A stretch of DNA of 64,000 nucleotides from JBNAVJ01 sp049700455 (GTDB taxonomy: Bacteria > Bacteroidota > Ignavibacteria > Tepidaquicellales > Tepidaquicellaceae). The stretch spans positions 1 to 64,000 of the forward strand of contig JBNAVJ010000006.1 of the NCBI GenBank assembly GCA_049700455.1, read 5' to 3'. Below, one piece after another: positions 34,953 through 44,604 of the stretch. The position numbers and the translations under genes were made by a program. Below the pieces are notes generated by a model, which saw only the letters and a list, made by a program, of their open reading frames with translations, searched no databases and was not told the origin of the DNA. Positions within the stretch are counted from its first letter, which is position 1. Each line of letters begins with the position of its first letter.

Positions 34953-36743
34953 ATGAAAAAATTCGTATCCTTTATATTAGTTTTGTATATCGTGGTAGTA
35001 AGTACGCTTTCGGCAAAAAATAAAGCGATATTTGTAAGTCCGGTGAATGAGTCAAAGTTTAATAATGAAAAATGTACTATACTCATTCGGTTTGAGGATA
35101 GAATTTCTCCTGCTCTTTTGAATAAGATTAATCTTTTAACAGTACAGGGAACAGTATCTGGAAAACATAGTGGGGTGTTGAAGTTACTTCAGGATAATAT
35201 GCTTCTATCTTTTACTACAAACGAGGCGTATGCATTAGGAGAAAAAGTAACGGTTTCGTTAAGTAGTGTTTTAAATACGGATGTAGAACAGTTTAGTTTT
35301 TTTATCAGAAAAAGAGTTGTAGAAGAGGTATTTGACAGCTTTAAGAATGAATTTGATGGGATTAGAGAATGGTTAACCGGGGAAATCATACCTCTGGCAG
35401 ATTCATTACCACCTGATTTCCCAAGGATAACGATTACGGTAAATTCTAATCCATCTCCGGGGCGATTTTTTCTCAGCAACTTTAAAATGGTAGGTTCTTA
35501 TGCTCCATATTTGATTATACTGAACAATGATGGGAATCCTTTCTTTTACAGAAAAATGGTGAATAACTGTTATGATTTTAAGGTACAACCTAATGGCAAA
35601 TTGACCTATGCAGATTATAATAAACACAAATTTTATATGCTTGATACTAATTATGTTTTGATTGATAGTTTTGCTTGTGTGAATGGATATACAACGGATG
35701 AACATGATTTACAGATTCTACCCAATGGACATATCTTTTTGATGAGTTATGATCCCCAAATTGTAGATATGAGCCAGATAGTCCCGGGGGGTGATACAGC
35801 TGCAACTGTAATAGGGTTGGTATTGCAGGAATTAGATGCTGACAGAAATCTGGTATTCCAGTGGAGAAGCTGGGACCATTTTGAGATTACTGATGCTACA
35901 CACGAAGATTTAACAGCTAAACAAATTGATTACGTTCATGGTAATGCAATTGAAATTGATAATGATGGGAATATTGTTATATCATCACGACATCTTGATG
36001 AGATTACGAAAATACACAGAATTAGCGGCAATATAATATGGAGATGGGGAGGTAAAAACAATCAATTTGTTTTTACTAATGACACGATAGGTTTTTCTCA
36101 TCAGCATGCAATAAGAAGGATAGCGAACGGTAATTTTACGCTTTTTGATAATGGGAATTATCACACTCCAAAGTTTTCCCGTGCCATAGAGTATGCGGTA
36201 AATGAGCAAGCTAAGACGGCTACGTTGGTATGGGAATATCGTCATTTACCCAGCTCCATATACAGTTCTGCAATGGGAAATACACAGCGATTAGCTAACG
36301 GTAATACAATTGTGAGTTGGGGAGTTAATAATAGTTCTGCTGTTGTTTTAACAGAAGTAAAGCCTGACAATACCAAAGTCTACGAGTTTACTTTTCCAGT
36401 TGCTCTTTACAATTATAGAGGTTTTAAATTTGATTGGAAGCCTGGTACAGTTACATCTCTTACAGAAAATAAAATTCCCTTAAAATTCTCCCTGAAACAA
36501 AATTATCCCAATCCATTTAATCCGGTGACTACAATAGAGTTCGATATACCTGTTAAAACTTTTGTTAAGCTAAAGGTTTTTGATATTTTGGGGAGGGAAG
36601 TTCAGATTCTTGTTGATAAGGAAATGGAAGCAAATAGTTACAAAGTTGAATGGAATGCTTCTAATCTCTCAAGCGGTATTTATCTTTATGTTTTAGAAGC
36701 AGGAGAGTTCCGTCAGGTCAGAACAATGGCTCTGATTAAGTAA
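34953..36743 (+). CDS. Arylsulfotransferase-like secreted protein with T9SS sorting domain
   Basis: A 596 aa exported protein. The signal peptide is residues 1-22. An Ig-like region (about 25-125) precedes a beta-propeller of the arylsulfotransferase (ASST/Arylsulfotran) type: GSYAPYLIILNNDGNPFFYR, DEHDLQILPNGHIFLM, YVHGNAIEIDNDGNIVISSR, GNIIWRWGGK and HQHAIRR, with several conserved His. From about residue 515 a type A type IX secretion domain starts at NYPNPFNPVTTIEF and ends with SGIYLYVLEAG. So it is predicted to cross the outer membrane by T9SS and to be anchored or released at the surface. Whether it transfers sulfate or only binds ligand is not decidable from sequence. Confidence 0.85.
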   Translation: MKKFVSFILVLYIVVVSTLSAKNKAIFVSPVNESKFNNEKCTILIRFEDRISPALLNKINLLTVQGTVSGKHSGVLKLLQDNMLLSFTTNEAYALGEKVTVSLSSVLNTDVEQFSFFIRKRVVEEVFDSFKNEFDGIREWLTGEIIPLADSLPPDFPRITITVNSNPSPGRFFLSNFKMVGSYAPYLIILNNDGNPFFYRKMVNNCYDFKVQPNGKLTYADYNKHKFYMLDTNYVLIDSFACVNGYTTDEHDLQILPNGHIFLMSYDPQIVDMSQIVPGGDTAATVIGLVLQELDADRNLVFQWRSWDHFEITDATHEDLTAKQIDYVHGNAIEIDNDGNIVISSRHLDEITKIHRISGNIIWRWGGKNNQFVFTNDTIGFSHQHAIRRIANGNFTLFDNGNYHTPKFSRAIEYAVNEQAKTATLVWEYRHLPSSIYSSAMGNTQRLANGNTIVSWGVNNSSAVVLTEVKPDNTKVYEFTFPVALYNYRGFKFDWKPGTVTSLTENKIPLKFSLKQNYPNPFNPVTTIEFDIPVKTFVKLKVFDILGREVQILVDKEMEANSYKVEWNASNLSSGIYLYVLEAGEFRQVRTMALIK

Positions 36744-36747
36744 TTTC

Positions 36748-39327
36748 TTATTTTGCTTTTAAGATTGTAAAGAAAATAGTATCAGAATCAAATTTGATAG
36801 ATTTGTATAAAAGAAATTTCAATTCTTCAGCAGGGAGTTCCTTATTATCTGTGATTATTTTGTAGATTTTTTGAATTTCTCCTTTTGAAAATAAAGATTC
36901 AGAATGCAATAAAAGCACATCGTTTGGTTTCAAGTGTAGAGTATAATGGTCTATATAGTTTTTGTTTGAGTCCTGGATAGTGGTGTCAGAGAGATTTTCT
37001 AAAGAAGCAATGGAATTGTCAGTGAAGAGAATTAAGTTTTTACAATTCAAGGAGGAAATTTCCAGTCTCTTCGAAGTTTTATCAAAACCAAAAAGAATTA
37101 GTCCTGTAGATATTTTGTTACCAAATTCTGGAAGTGTAAAGTCTACAAAATTTTTAACAATGGTATTTGTATCTTTATAATTAAAGGACAATGTTTGTAA
37201 AACAGCTTGAATTTTAGATAGATGTAAAACGGCTGGGATTCCTTCGAGAGTAATTGAAATATAACTAATAAGTAACTGTAGTTGAGTATTACAAAGCAAA
37301 TCAAGAAAATTTTTCTGTAAGACTTTTGGGGAGTTGACATAAACTGCGACATCAAAATCATCGATTTCAGAAAAGCCAGTAGAAAGATGTTGTTGAATGT
37401 TCTCAGCTAATTTAAGTTCATTCAGGATTCTTTGTTTTTTATTTTCTTCTTCGTACAACAGAGTGTTTTCTATAGATACTGAAATCTGGAAAGCAAGGGT
37501 CTTTAATAAATCGATATCTTCTTCTGAGAAGGCCTTCCCGGAGTTTTTTTGTCCCAGATTAACAAATCCAATTATTTGGTTTTTGATTATTAAAGGGATA
37601 GAAAGAGAAATATCTGCTGATTTTAATAGCAGTTGTTCTTCATCTGATAATGGTAACTCCTTTAATGAAAGTTCTGAGAAGAAGTAATAATAAGATGTGT
37701 AAAGATGTTGTGATAGCTGTGATTTTTTTAGTGATGGCTCCGATTGTAACGAAGGTTCACTATAGCTTTGTATCCGTAAAAAAATGGATTCAAGCTTTTC
37801 ATCAGCTAAAATTGATTTATTGCTGAGGTTGCTAAAAACAAATTGCTTATATGCCGGGTTAAGAATTAAAATGTTAAAATTAGTTATTTTAATAGTTGTT
37901 TTTAACTTTGTGTTAATTCTTTCAAGTAGTTCAGATATGTTTCTATTTGTTGTAATTTCTTGAACAAACTCCAATAATGCTTTTCTATAGTTATATCTTT
38001 CTCTATAAAAATGTTTATCCACTAATTCTCTGGCTTTTTGGTTAACGGTGTCGAAACTAAACGTAAGGATTATCATTATGGCAAGTGTTAACATATCACT
38101 GTCAATTTGTAAAGCATTTCTAACAAAAATATTCATTACTAACAGTAATATTACGTAGATTCCTAAGACTACTACAGTAGTAATTGTAAAAACTACTCCT
38201 TTTTTGACAACCGTTTCAGTATCAAGGATACGATACTTGAAAATTGAGTATGTAAATGATAATGGTATGGCCAGCATAAGTAAAACAGGGAGTAGAAGGT
38301 AAGGATTTATCAAAAAGATAGGTTTTTTTGAAAAAACAAGTAATAGCAATAGATAAGAAAGACCGACAACTCCTAAAAGAAATCCGTAGTTAATGATTTT
38401 CAAAGGTTGTTGAAGGTAGTTGTCCTTTAGAGATTTATAAGATCTTCTATAGACAATAATTCCGAGTATAATGAAAAATTGTAAGGGGAGAAAAATTTCG
38501 AGTGGCGAAAAATCAGTATCCAATTCACCAAGTACAATATAAGTTACTATCTGTTTAATCAGATAATATGAAAAAGTCGCAATGTATAGAAATATGACAA
38601 GAGTTTTTCTTTTTGGGAATTGATATTTTATCGGGTAAGTAATCAGGAAATGTACAAATAGTGCCTGGAACATAAAAGCTGACAATACGAAAAGCAATTG
38701 TACTGAAATCACAAGAACTTGTAGAACTGTGTAGAGGAATCTTGAGTTGAGTGCTTTTGGACCTATAATAAATGAACCGAAGGGAGAGGAACCGCTAAAC
38801 ATTATCAGTCCAATAGAAGCTGCACAGGAGAGATAGAAAAATAGCCGAGATGATAATTCCTGAGGTTTAGCATATCCAACCATCGTACCCACTGCGAGAA
38901 AAATCAATCCGAGAATCCAGAAGATTAAATACAATAGATTAAGGAACTTATAAACATAGATACTAACATTTAAAATTTGAGTGTCTCTTTGTATTGTATA
39001 GATAATAGTTTGATTCTTAAACTGGTTGAGGATAGCCATTGCTTCTGCTGAGCTGTAGAATTTCTGTCCATTGATTGCAATAAGCAAATCTCCATCTTTT
39101 AAACCAGCTTTGTCGGCAACACCATTTTCGATAATGTGTGTAATCTTCAAAGCAAAAGTTCTGGAGAGAGAATCTACCTGAGGTACCCAGAGGCAATCAT
39201 CAGTTGTCATCCTGAACACGACGAGATTCATAAAGGCTGAGATTAGACTCAAAGCCAGAAAGAAAAAAGCTATTAATATAAAAGCTCTTCTTTGATTTTG
39301 AATATTTAGTGATTTATTGAATCTCAT
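36748..39327 (-). CDS. PDZ-membrane-GAF protein with degenerate PP2C (SpoIIE-like) domain
   Basis: A 859 aa inner-membrane protein: first helix (about 12-35), periplasmic PDZ-like domain (about 45-115, with AGLKDGDLLIAINGQKF), seven or more further helices (to about 420), a coiled linker with VDKHFYRERYNYRKALLEF, a GAF domain (about 465-625), and a C-terminal region aligning with the SpoIIE/RsbU phosphatase of its neighbour. All metal-binding motifs are lost there: GGDFFD becomes KNFLDL, ADVSGKG becomes ISYISIT, and the FTDG and DDIAM motifs are replaced by LHSES and DSDTIFF. It is likely a pseudophosphatase regulating or dimerising with the active copy, whose gene overlaps by 14 bases. Confidence 0.82.
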   Translation of the reverse strand: MRFNKSLNIQNQRRAFILIAFFFLALSLISAFMNLVVFRMTTDDCLWVPQVDSLSRTFALKITHIIENGVADKAGLKDGDLLIAINGQKFYSSAEAMAILNQFKNQTIIYTIQRDTQILNVSIYVYKFLNLLYLIFWILGLIFLAVGTMVGYAKPQELSSRLFFYLSCAASIGLIMFSGSSPFGSFIIGPKALNSRFLYTVLQVLVISVQLLFVLSAFMFQALFVHFLITYPIKYQFPKRKTLVIFLYIATFSYYLIKQIVTYIVLGELDTDFSPLEIFLPLQFFIILGIIVYRRSYKSLKDNYLQQPLKIINYGFLLGVVGLSYLLLLLVFSKKPIFLINPYLLLPVLLMLAIPLSFTYSIFKYRILDTETVVKKGVVFTITTVVVLGIYVILLLVMNIFVRNALQIDSDMLTLAIMIILTFSFDTVNQKARELVDKHFYRERYNYRKALLEFVQEITTNRNISELLERINTKLKTTIKITNFNILILNPAYKQFVFSNLSNKSILADEKLESIFLRIQSYSEPSLQSEPSLKKSQLSQHLYTSYYYFFSELSLKELPLSDEEQLLLKSADISLSIPLIIKNQIIGFVNLGQKNSGKAFSEEDIDLLKTLAFQISVSIENTLLYEEENKKQRILNELKLAENIQQHLSTGFSEIDDFDVAVYVNSPKVLQKNFLDLLCNTQLQLLISYISITLEGIPAVLHLSKIQAVLQTLSFNYKDTNTIVKNFVDFTLPEFGNKISTGLILFGFDKTSKRLEISSLNCKNLILFTDNSIASLENLSDTTIQDSNKNYIDHYTLHLKPNDVLLLHSESLFSKGEIQKIYKIITDNKELPAEELKFLLYKSIKFDSDTIFFTILKAK

Positions 39328-41818
39328 TTGATTTATTGAGTTTTGCTACCAGCATAGCAATATCATCTCTATTGTCTTCGGAGCCGGTAAATGTTTTGAC
39401 CTTTTTGATAATCTCTTCTATAAGTAAACCCGCAGGTAAGACAGATGTCTCTAAAAACACTTCAACAAGTTTATCTGTCCCGAACTCTTCATTGTTTTTG
39501 TTCATTGCTTCTGTAATGCCATCGGTAAATAGAAGAATAATGGAATTATCTTCTATCAAATGTTCAGAATAGCCAAGTGTTTTAGAGAATATATTGTTGT
39601 GTTCAAGTCCCAGCGCTATACCTGGAGGATTTATTACCTGGACTTTCCCATTTTTGTATAGCATAACAGGATTATGCCCAGCACGTGATACTATAATTTT
39701 ATTTTTTTGATAATCAATTAGGACAAGAGCTATAGTAACAAAAAAGCTCCTATGAAAAGCACTTAACACTAATTTATTAACTTCACATAATATGTCTGAA
39801 GGGTGGGAAAAAATTTTAGTAGCAATCCGAAGATAAGTTTGTACTTTAACCATATATGCAGCAGCAGTAAGTCCTTTCCCTGAAACATCTGCTATTGCTA
39901 ATAATACTTTATTATCAGGCATATCAATTACATCAAAAAAGTCACCTCCGACATAAGCTGCAGGTAACACCAACCCTGCAATGTTTCCGTTTTTGGAATT
40001 GACTCTTAAATCAGGAATTAATTGCTTTTGAATGTTTCTGGCAATTTCTAATTCTTGCTGAATTTTTTTGTTAGAAAGTTCTGATTTTCTAAGTCGAGAA
40101 TTCTCAAAAATAATAGAAGTTTGTGAGACTATTGCTAAGAGTAAATCTATATCATCCTCAGAAAATGTAGACTCATTTATTTTTTCTCCGAGGTTAATAC
40201 ATCCTATATTTCTATTGGATATTATTATTGGAATAGATACAACAATTTTATCATCACTTATAGGTTTTGGTAAATGTGATTGACCATAGTAGTATTCATA
40301 AAGAAATTTAACTGAACTATTATCTTTATGTAGGTTTCCATAAAATTGATTATATACTTTTACATCTTCAGGTGGAATTTTCTTTAAACTTGATTCATCA
40401 AGGATATTAGCATATTCCCGGTCAAATATCCATATTGAAGCCTGTTTTACCCCCATTACATTTTTCAGAGTATCTTCAATAGTTTTAATGGCATCTTCAA
40501 TTCGTCCTAAATATGGAAGTTCTTCTGCAAAACTAAGTAATGTTTTTCTATAGTTATATCGCTCTCTGTAAAAGTTTTTATCTACGAAGCTTTTGAGTAG
40601 TTTATTTAAGTATGCAAAGGTAAATACAAGAATAATAGATATGGTTGTTGTGAGTAATAACCTGTTTGTGGGCAAATAATCGAGTAAGAAGTTATCTACT
40701 ATAAACGCAATGAATAAATATAATAAAGTTATAAGTATAAATAAAACTGTAAAAACAACACTCTTTTTAACTATTAGTTCAGTATCAAGAATTTTGTATT
40801 TGAAGATTGAATACCCGAGGGAAATAGGAATTGCAAGCACTAATAATATTGGGAGGCGATACCATATACTCATTCTCAAACTGCTCTGTATAAAAGGGGT
40901 GAAAATTCCGAAATAGTAAATAAAACCAAGCAATCCCAGAATAAAACCAATTACAATAGTTCTGAGGTAATATTTTAATTTAAAATCAGTAACTTTGAAA
41001 TACATTCTAATAAATATACCGAAACCAGTAAATAGATATATTATAGGAAGAAATGAAAGTATTAAATATACAGTTGTAGATTCAAAAGAGGGAGTGGCAA
41101 TTGGTATAAGCCAGTAAATTATAATTGGAATTGCAAAAATCAAGCCTATAATAAATTTCCTGTGAGGTAAATTTATTCTTTTCGGGTATATTAAGGAAAA
41201 AAGTAAAAACAAAGGGTAGAAAAAAGTTATTCCTGTTGCATAGTTTAACCAGAGGAAGCTATTAATTTCTACGTAATAGCTGCTTCCATAAATCAGTAAT
41301 CCAATTGAAGCTGAACACCCGAGCAGAAAAAAGACAAGGGATGTTTGTTCTTTAGGTCTGGAATAACCAACAAAAAAAGAGACTATTAAAAAGCCGAGTC
41401 CGAGAAGAGCAAAAGTATAAAATAGGAGATGAAAGTATTTATAAATTGAAACAGTAGTGTTAAAGAGTAAATCTCCACGTTTAACAGTATAAGTTACTAA
41501 TGAATCTTTTTCAGCTGCCCTTGATAGTTTTTTTTGAAGGTCTATAAAATTGTTTACGGGGGTTCCATTAATTGCAATGATAATATCTCCTGTCTTTATA
41601 CCCGACTTTTCTCCTGCACCTCCAGGTACTACACCTATAACCCTTACTCCGTCTTTATCTGTTGTATCGTGAAATTGCTTTACCAAGTCATCCATAATAA
41701 GCGTATCTCTTACCCCTGCTCTGTACAGTGGGATTGCAAGCAATATTAAACAATAGCTTGATAAAATAACTATTAGAATGCGGGCTGTTCGATTATTTAT
41801 TTTTTTAAGTATGTTCAC
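39314..41818 (-). CDS. PDZ-membrane-GAF-PP2C serine/threonine phosphatase (RsbU/SpoIIE family)
   Basis: A 834 aa signalling phosphatase with the same plan as its downstream paralogue: helix, periplasmic PDZ domain (SGIKTGDIIIAINGTPV, about 70-130), a multi-helix membrane block, GAF domain (about 440-590) and a PPM/SpoIIE phosphatase domain. The metal ligands are intact: GGDFFD (about 624), ADVSGKGLTAAAYM, RAGHNP, LFTDGITEA and DNRDDIAML. Enzymes of this class usually dephosphorylate anti-anti-sigma (STAS) proteins. No STAS or RsbW-type gene is in the window, so the substrate is unknown. The PDZ part may sense periplasmic protein tails. Confidence 0.9.
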   Translation of the reverse strand: MNILKKINNRTARILIVILSSYCLILLAIPLYRAGVRDTLIMDDLVKQFHDTTDKDGVRVIGVVPGGAGEKSGIKTGDIIIAINGTPVNNFIDLQKKLSRAAEKDSLVTYTVKRGDLLFNTTVSIYKYFHLLFYTFALLGLGFLIVSFFVGYSRPKEQTSLVFFLLGCSASIGLLIYGSSYYVEINSFLWLNYATGITFFYPLFLLFSLIYPKRINLPHRKFIIGLIFAIPIIIYWLIPIATPSFESTTVYLILSFLPIIYLFTGFGIFIRMYFKVTDFKLKYYLRTIVIGFILGLLGFIYYFGIFTPFIQSSLRMSIWYRLPILLVLAIPISLGYSIFKYKILDTELIVKKSVVFTVLFILITLLYLFIAFIVDNFLLDYLPTNRLLLTTTISIILVFTFAYLNKLLKSFVDKNFYRERYNYRKTLLSFAEELPYLGRIEDAIKTIEDTLKNVMGVKQASIWIFDREYANILDESSLKKIPPEDVKVYNQFYGNLHKDNSSVKFLYEYYYGQSHLPKPISDDKIVVSIPIIISNRNIGCINLGEKINESTFSEDDIDLLLAIVSQTSIIFENSRLRKSELSNKKIQQELEIARNIQKQLIPDLRVNSKNGNIAGLVLPAAYVGGDFFDVIDMPDNKVLLAIADVSGKGLTAAAYMVKVQTYLRIATKIFSHPSDILCEVNKLVLSAFHRSFFVTIALVLIDYQKNKIIVSRAGHNPVMLYKNGKVQVINPPGIALGLEHNNIFSKTLGYSEHLIEDNSIILLFTDGITEAMNKNNEEFGTDKLVEVFLETSVLPAGLLIEEIIKKVKTFTGSEDNRDDIAMLVAKLNKSNEIQ

Positions 41819-41853
41819 AAATTATATACGAAAAAAATTAATAATTGTTAGAT

Positions 41854-44604
41854 TTAAAGGTCGTAGCCAATTGAGAAATAGAATGATATCGGTCCCCAAT
41901 AGAATGAGTCTTTTTTTAATCCGTGTTTAATTATAAAACTTTTCCCCCCAGAGAAACTCGCCTTGCCAATGGGGGTATCAAACATAATAGCAAGACCTAT
42001 TCCGTGTCTGAGATCTTTAAATTTGATGTCCTCAGCAGCTTCCCAGATTTGTCCGAGGTCATATCTTAGAGAAGTGTATGTGTCAAAAAACAATCTTATA
42101 GGCAGGGAATAACGATATTCAAATGATGTAACAAATATTTGACGACCTCGTAGTTCGTTTTCCATCAAACCGTAGAATAAGTTTTCGCCTCCAAGTGAAA
42201 AATATTCACTAAAAGGAGTTGTATTATCTGCGAATCCGAAAAGAAAAGATGGACTTAAAACAAAGTCCTGTTCAATTGAAATAAAATGTTTAAGATAAAA
42301 CTCAAGTCTTGTATATGAAATATTATTAACTATTTTATTTTGTGCAGTTTCATAGAAATATCTAATTAAACTACCACGTGTTGGGAAAGGAGTTTTATTC
42401 TGTGTATCAATATTTCCACCAATTTTCAACTTTACAATTCTATTTTCAGATTCAGATGGGTAGTTCCCGCTTATCCCTAAAAGTCTAAGGTTTTCAAAAG
42501 TTAACTGTCCATAGATGGTTCCAACGCGCTTTGCTTGAGTACCTAACAGGAATCCTAAACCATATCTTACTTCTCTATATTCTCCAATATTGTATCTTTC
42601 GATAGTATTGTCATTATTGTTGGTAAGCTGAAGATAGTTATTAAAATCTTTTGATTTATAAAACGCTGAAAAGTTATAGGTAAGATATGTGTTAAAGAAT
42701 CTATTTGATTTTAATTCTATTTTTGCAAACCTATCCATTATGCCCCCACCTACTATTAATCCAATTTCGTTATTTGTCCCAAAAAGATTTTCGTTTCTAA
42801 TTTCAAGTAATCCTTGAAATTTGCGTTCGTTGTCGACACGGGCAGTAATATTAAGGCTTGGGGTACTTTTTTCTACAAGGTTAATTAACAGAGTGGGTCT
42901 ATTGTTAGCTTCATTATATAATAAAGAGAAACTTACATATTGAAATAAATTAATGCCAAAAACATTTTGAAGGCTGGTTTCAAGACTATTTAGGGTGACC
43001 GGGTCTGATAAGTTGAGTTCGAGTTCTCGTTTAATAATGGATTCTTTTGTTTTTTGATTGCCAATAATTTTTATTTCATCTAACCTCCCATCAGACAGGT
43101 CTATTAATAGTGTACCTGTTATATAGTCAAATTGAAATCTTGTTATTAGAGCAGCAGAATAACCTTTATCCCTTAATTGTTTTAAAATTTCGTCATAAAG
43201 TTTTTTTATTCTAAATACATTCAAGGTCTTATCAATATAATCGCCCTTGACTGATGATATATATTTATGGATGAAGTCGAAATCAGTTTGAACTTCTATA
43301 TTTCTAAGCGTAGGATTTAATTGCGCCACATATGTAATTTTTACACCCTGCTCATTACGATAAATTACAGCTTTAATATCATGGAGAGTTCCTTCTTCAT
43401 ATAAAAGTCTAAGTTTTTTTTCAATATCGACATATCTCATTATACTTTTGCCATCATCTTCGAGTAGTTTTTTAAAAGTACTATTACTAAGTGAAGGAAT
43501 AGCAATCTCAACGTGAGGATTTAATACAAAATAATTTTGATGAGGAGAAAGCAAAGCTTCAACAGAATCCAAAGCCTGTTGTATCAGTTGTATTTTTTGG
43601 TTAGTTGCCTCATATCCCCGTGAAATTAAGAAATCAACATTTGAAAAATCAGTAGAACTGTGATTGCCTATCTCTGGCGTTATAACAAGTGTTGAAGTTG
43701 AAAGCTGTTTGTTATTGAGCTGAGCTAATGTGATTGAGAGTACCTGGTCAGCAGTGTTAAGTGGATCGACAAGTTCTTCTTTGCTTTTTAATGGACTTGT
43801 GGAGTTAACAGTTATTACTATATTGGCTCCTCTTTGCCAGGCTACATCTACCGGGATGTTTGCTGTCAATCCTCCATCTACTAATCTTCTATTGTCAACG
43901 ATAGTTGGGGTATATAAAAGCGGAAAAGTAAATGATGCTTTTATACAGTCAGTAAGACACCCACGGTCAAGAATTACCTTTTCCCCCTTCTCAAGGTCAG
44001 TTGCCACTGCTACAAATGGAATTTTAAGTGAATTGAAATTACTGAAGTATTTGTATTTAGAATTTAGAACCAAGGTGTTAATAACTTCGGCAATCTGAAA
44101 TCCGCTTGAAAGGGAAGTCGGTAATGATGGCTTGAACCCATCAAGAGAAATGTTAATAAAACCCCTATCCTGCAGTTTTTTTTGTTCAACAAAGAGATAT
44201 TCACGTTGCTGTTTATCAGTCAATTTTAATTTTTCAGCCCAGGGTATTGTTTTTGCAAGGCTATCAAGTTCGAGAGGATTGTAACCACCCGAGTATAACC
44301 CTCCTATAATAGCTCCAATACTGGTGCCAATAATTAAATCAACAGGAATTTTATTTTCTTCAATAGATTTCAAGACCCCTATTTGAGCAAGCCCTCTTGC
44401 CCCACCCCCACTAAGCACCAAAGCTACATTACTTTTAAAGTATTTTTTAGGAAACACATTAAAAACGTTAGTATCAATCTGTTCATCCCTCAGTGGTAAT
44501 TTGATTTCTGTTGTAATGGAATCTTGATAGTTCTGAGCAGAGATACTATTAGCTAAAAACAGGAGAAGTAGATATAAAACAATATGTCCACTAATCTTTT
44601 TCAA
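41854..44604 (-). CDS. Patatin-like phospholipase fused to outer-membrane barrel (type Vd-like)
   Basis: A 916 aa exported protein. Signal peptide 1-23 (ends ISAQ). The patatin domain (about 58-320) has the oxyanion loop GGGARG at 66-71, the nucleophile Ser95 in GTSIG and the acid Asp243 in VDGGL. It is followed by a POTRA-like linker region (about 355-575) and a C-terminal bacterial-surface-antigen barrel (about 590-916, ending FSIGYDL with a terminal aromatic/Leu). The architecture resembles PlpD/FplA autotransporters, which expose a phospholipase A at the cell surface. The start overlaps the symporter gene by 14 bases. Confidence 0.9.
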   Translation of the reverse strand: MKKISGHIVLYLLLLFLANSISAQNYQDSITTEIKLPLRDEQIDTNVFNVFPKKYFKSNVALVLSGGGARGLAQIGVLKSIEENKIPVDLIIGTSIGAIIGGLYSGGYNPLELDSLAKTIPWAEKLKLTDKQQREYLFVEQKKLQDRGFINISLDGFKPSLPTSLSSGFQIAEVINTLVLNSKYKYFSNFNSLKIPFVAVATDLEKGEKVILDRGCLTDCIKASFTFPLLYTPTIVDNRRLVDGGLTANIPVDVAWQRGANIVITVNSTSPLKSKEELVDPLNTADQVLSITLAQLNNKQLSTSTLVITPEIGNHSSTDFSNVDFLISRGYEATNQKIQLIQQALDSVEALLSPHQNYFVLNPHVEIAIPSLSNSTFKKLLEDDGKSIMRYVDIEKKLRLLYEEGTLHDIKAVIYRNEQGVKITYVAQLNPTLRNIEVQTDFDFIHKYISSVKGDYIDKTLNVFRIKKLYDEILKQLRDKGYSAALITRFQFDYITGTLLIDLSDGRLDEIKIIGNQKTKESIIKRELELNLSDPVTLNSLETSLQNVFGINLFQYVSFSLLYNEANNRPTLLINLVEKSTPSLNITARVDNERKFQGLLEIRNENLFGTNNEIGLIVGGGIMDRFAKIELKSNRFFNTYLTYNFSAFYKSKDFNNYLQLTNNNDNTIERYNIGEYREVRYGLGFLLGTQAKRVGTIYGQLTFENLRLLGISGNYPSESENRIVKLKIGGNIDTQNKTPFPTRGSLIRYFYETAQNKIVNNISYTRLEFYLKHFISIEQDFVLSPSFLFGFADNTTPFSEYFSLGGENLFYGLMENELRGRQIFVTSFEYRYSLPIRLFFDTYTSLRYDLGQIWEAAEDIKFKDLRHGIGLAIMFDTPIGKASFSGGKSFIIKHGLKKDSFYWGPISFYFSIGYDL

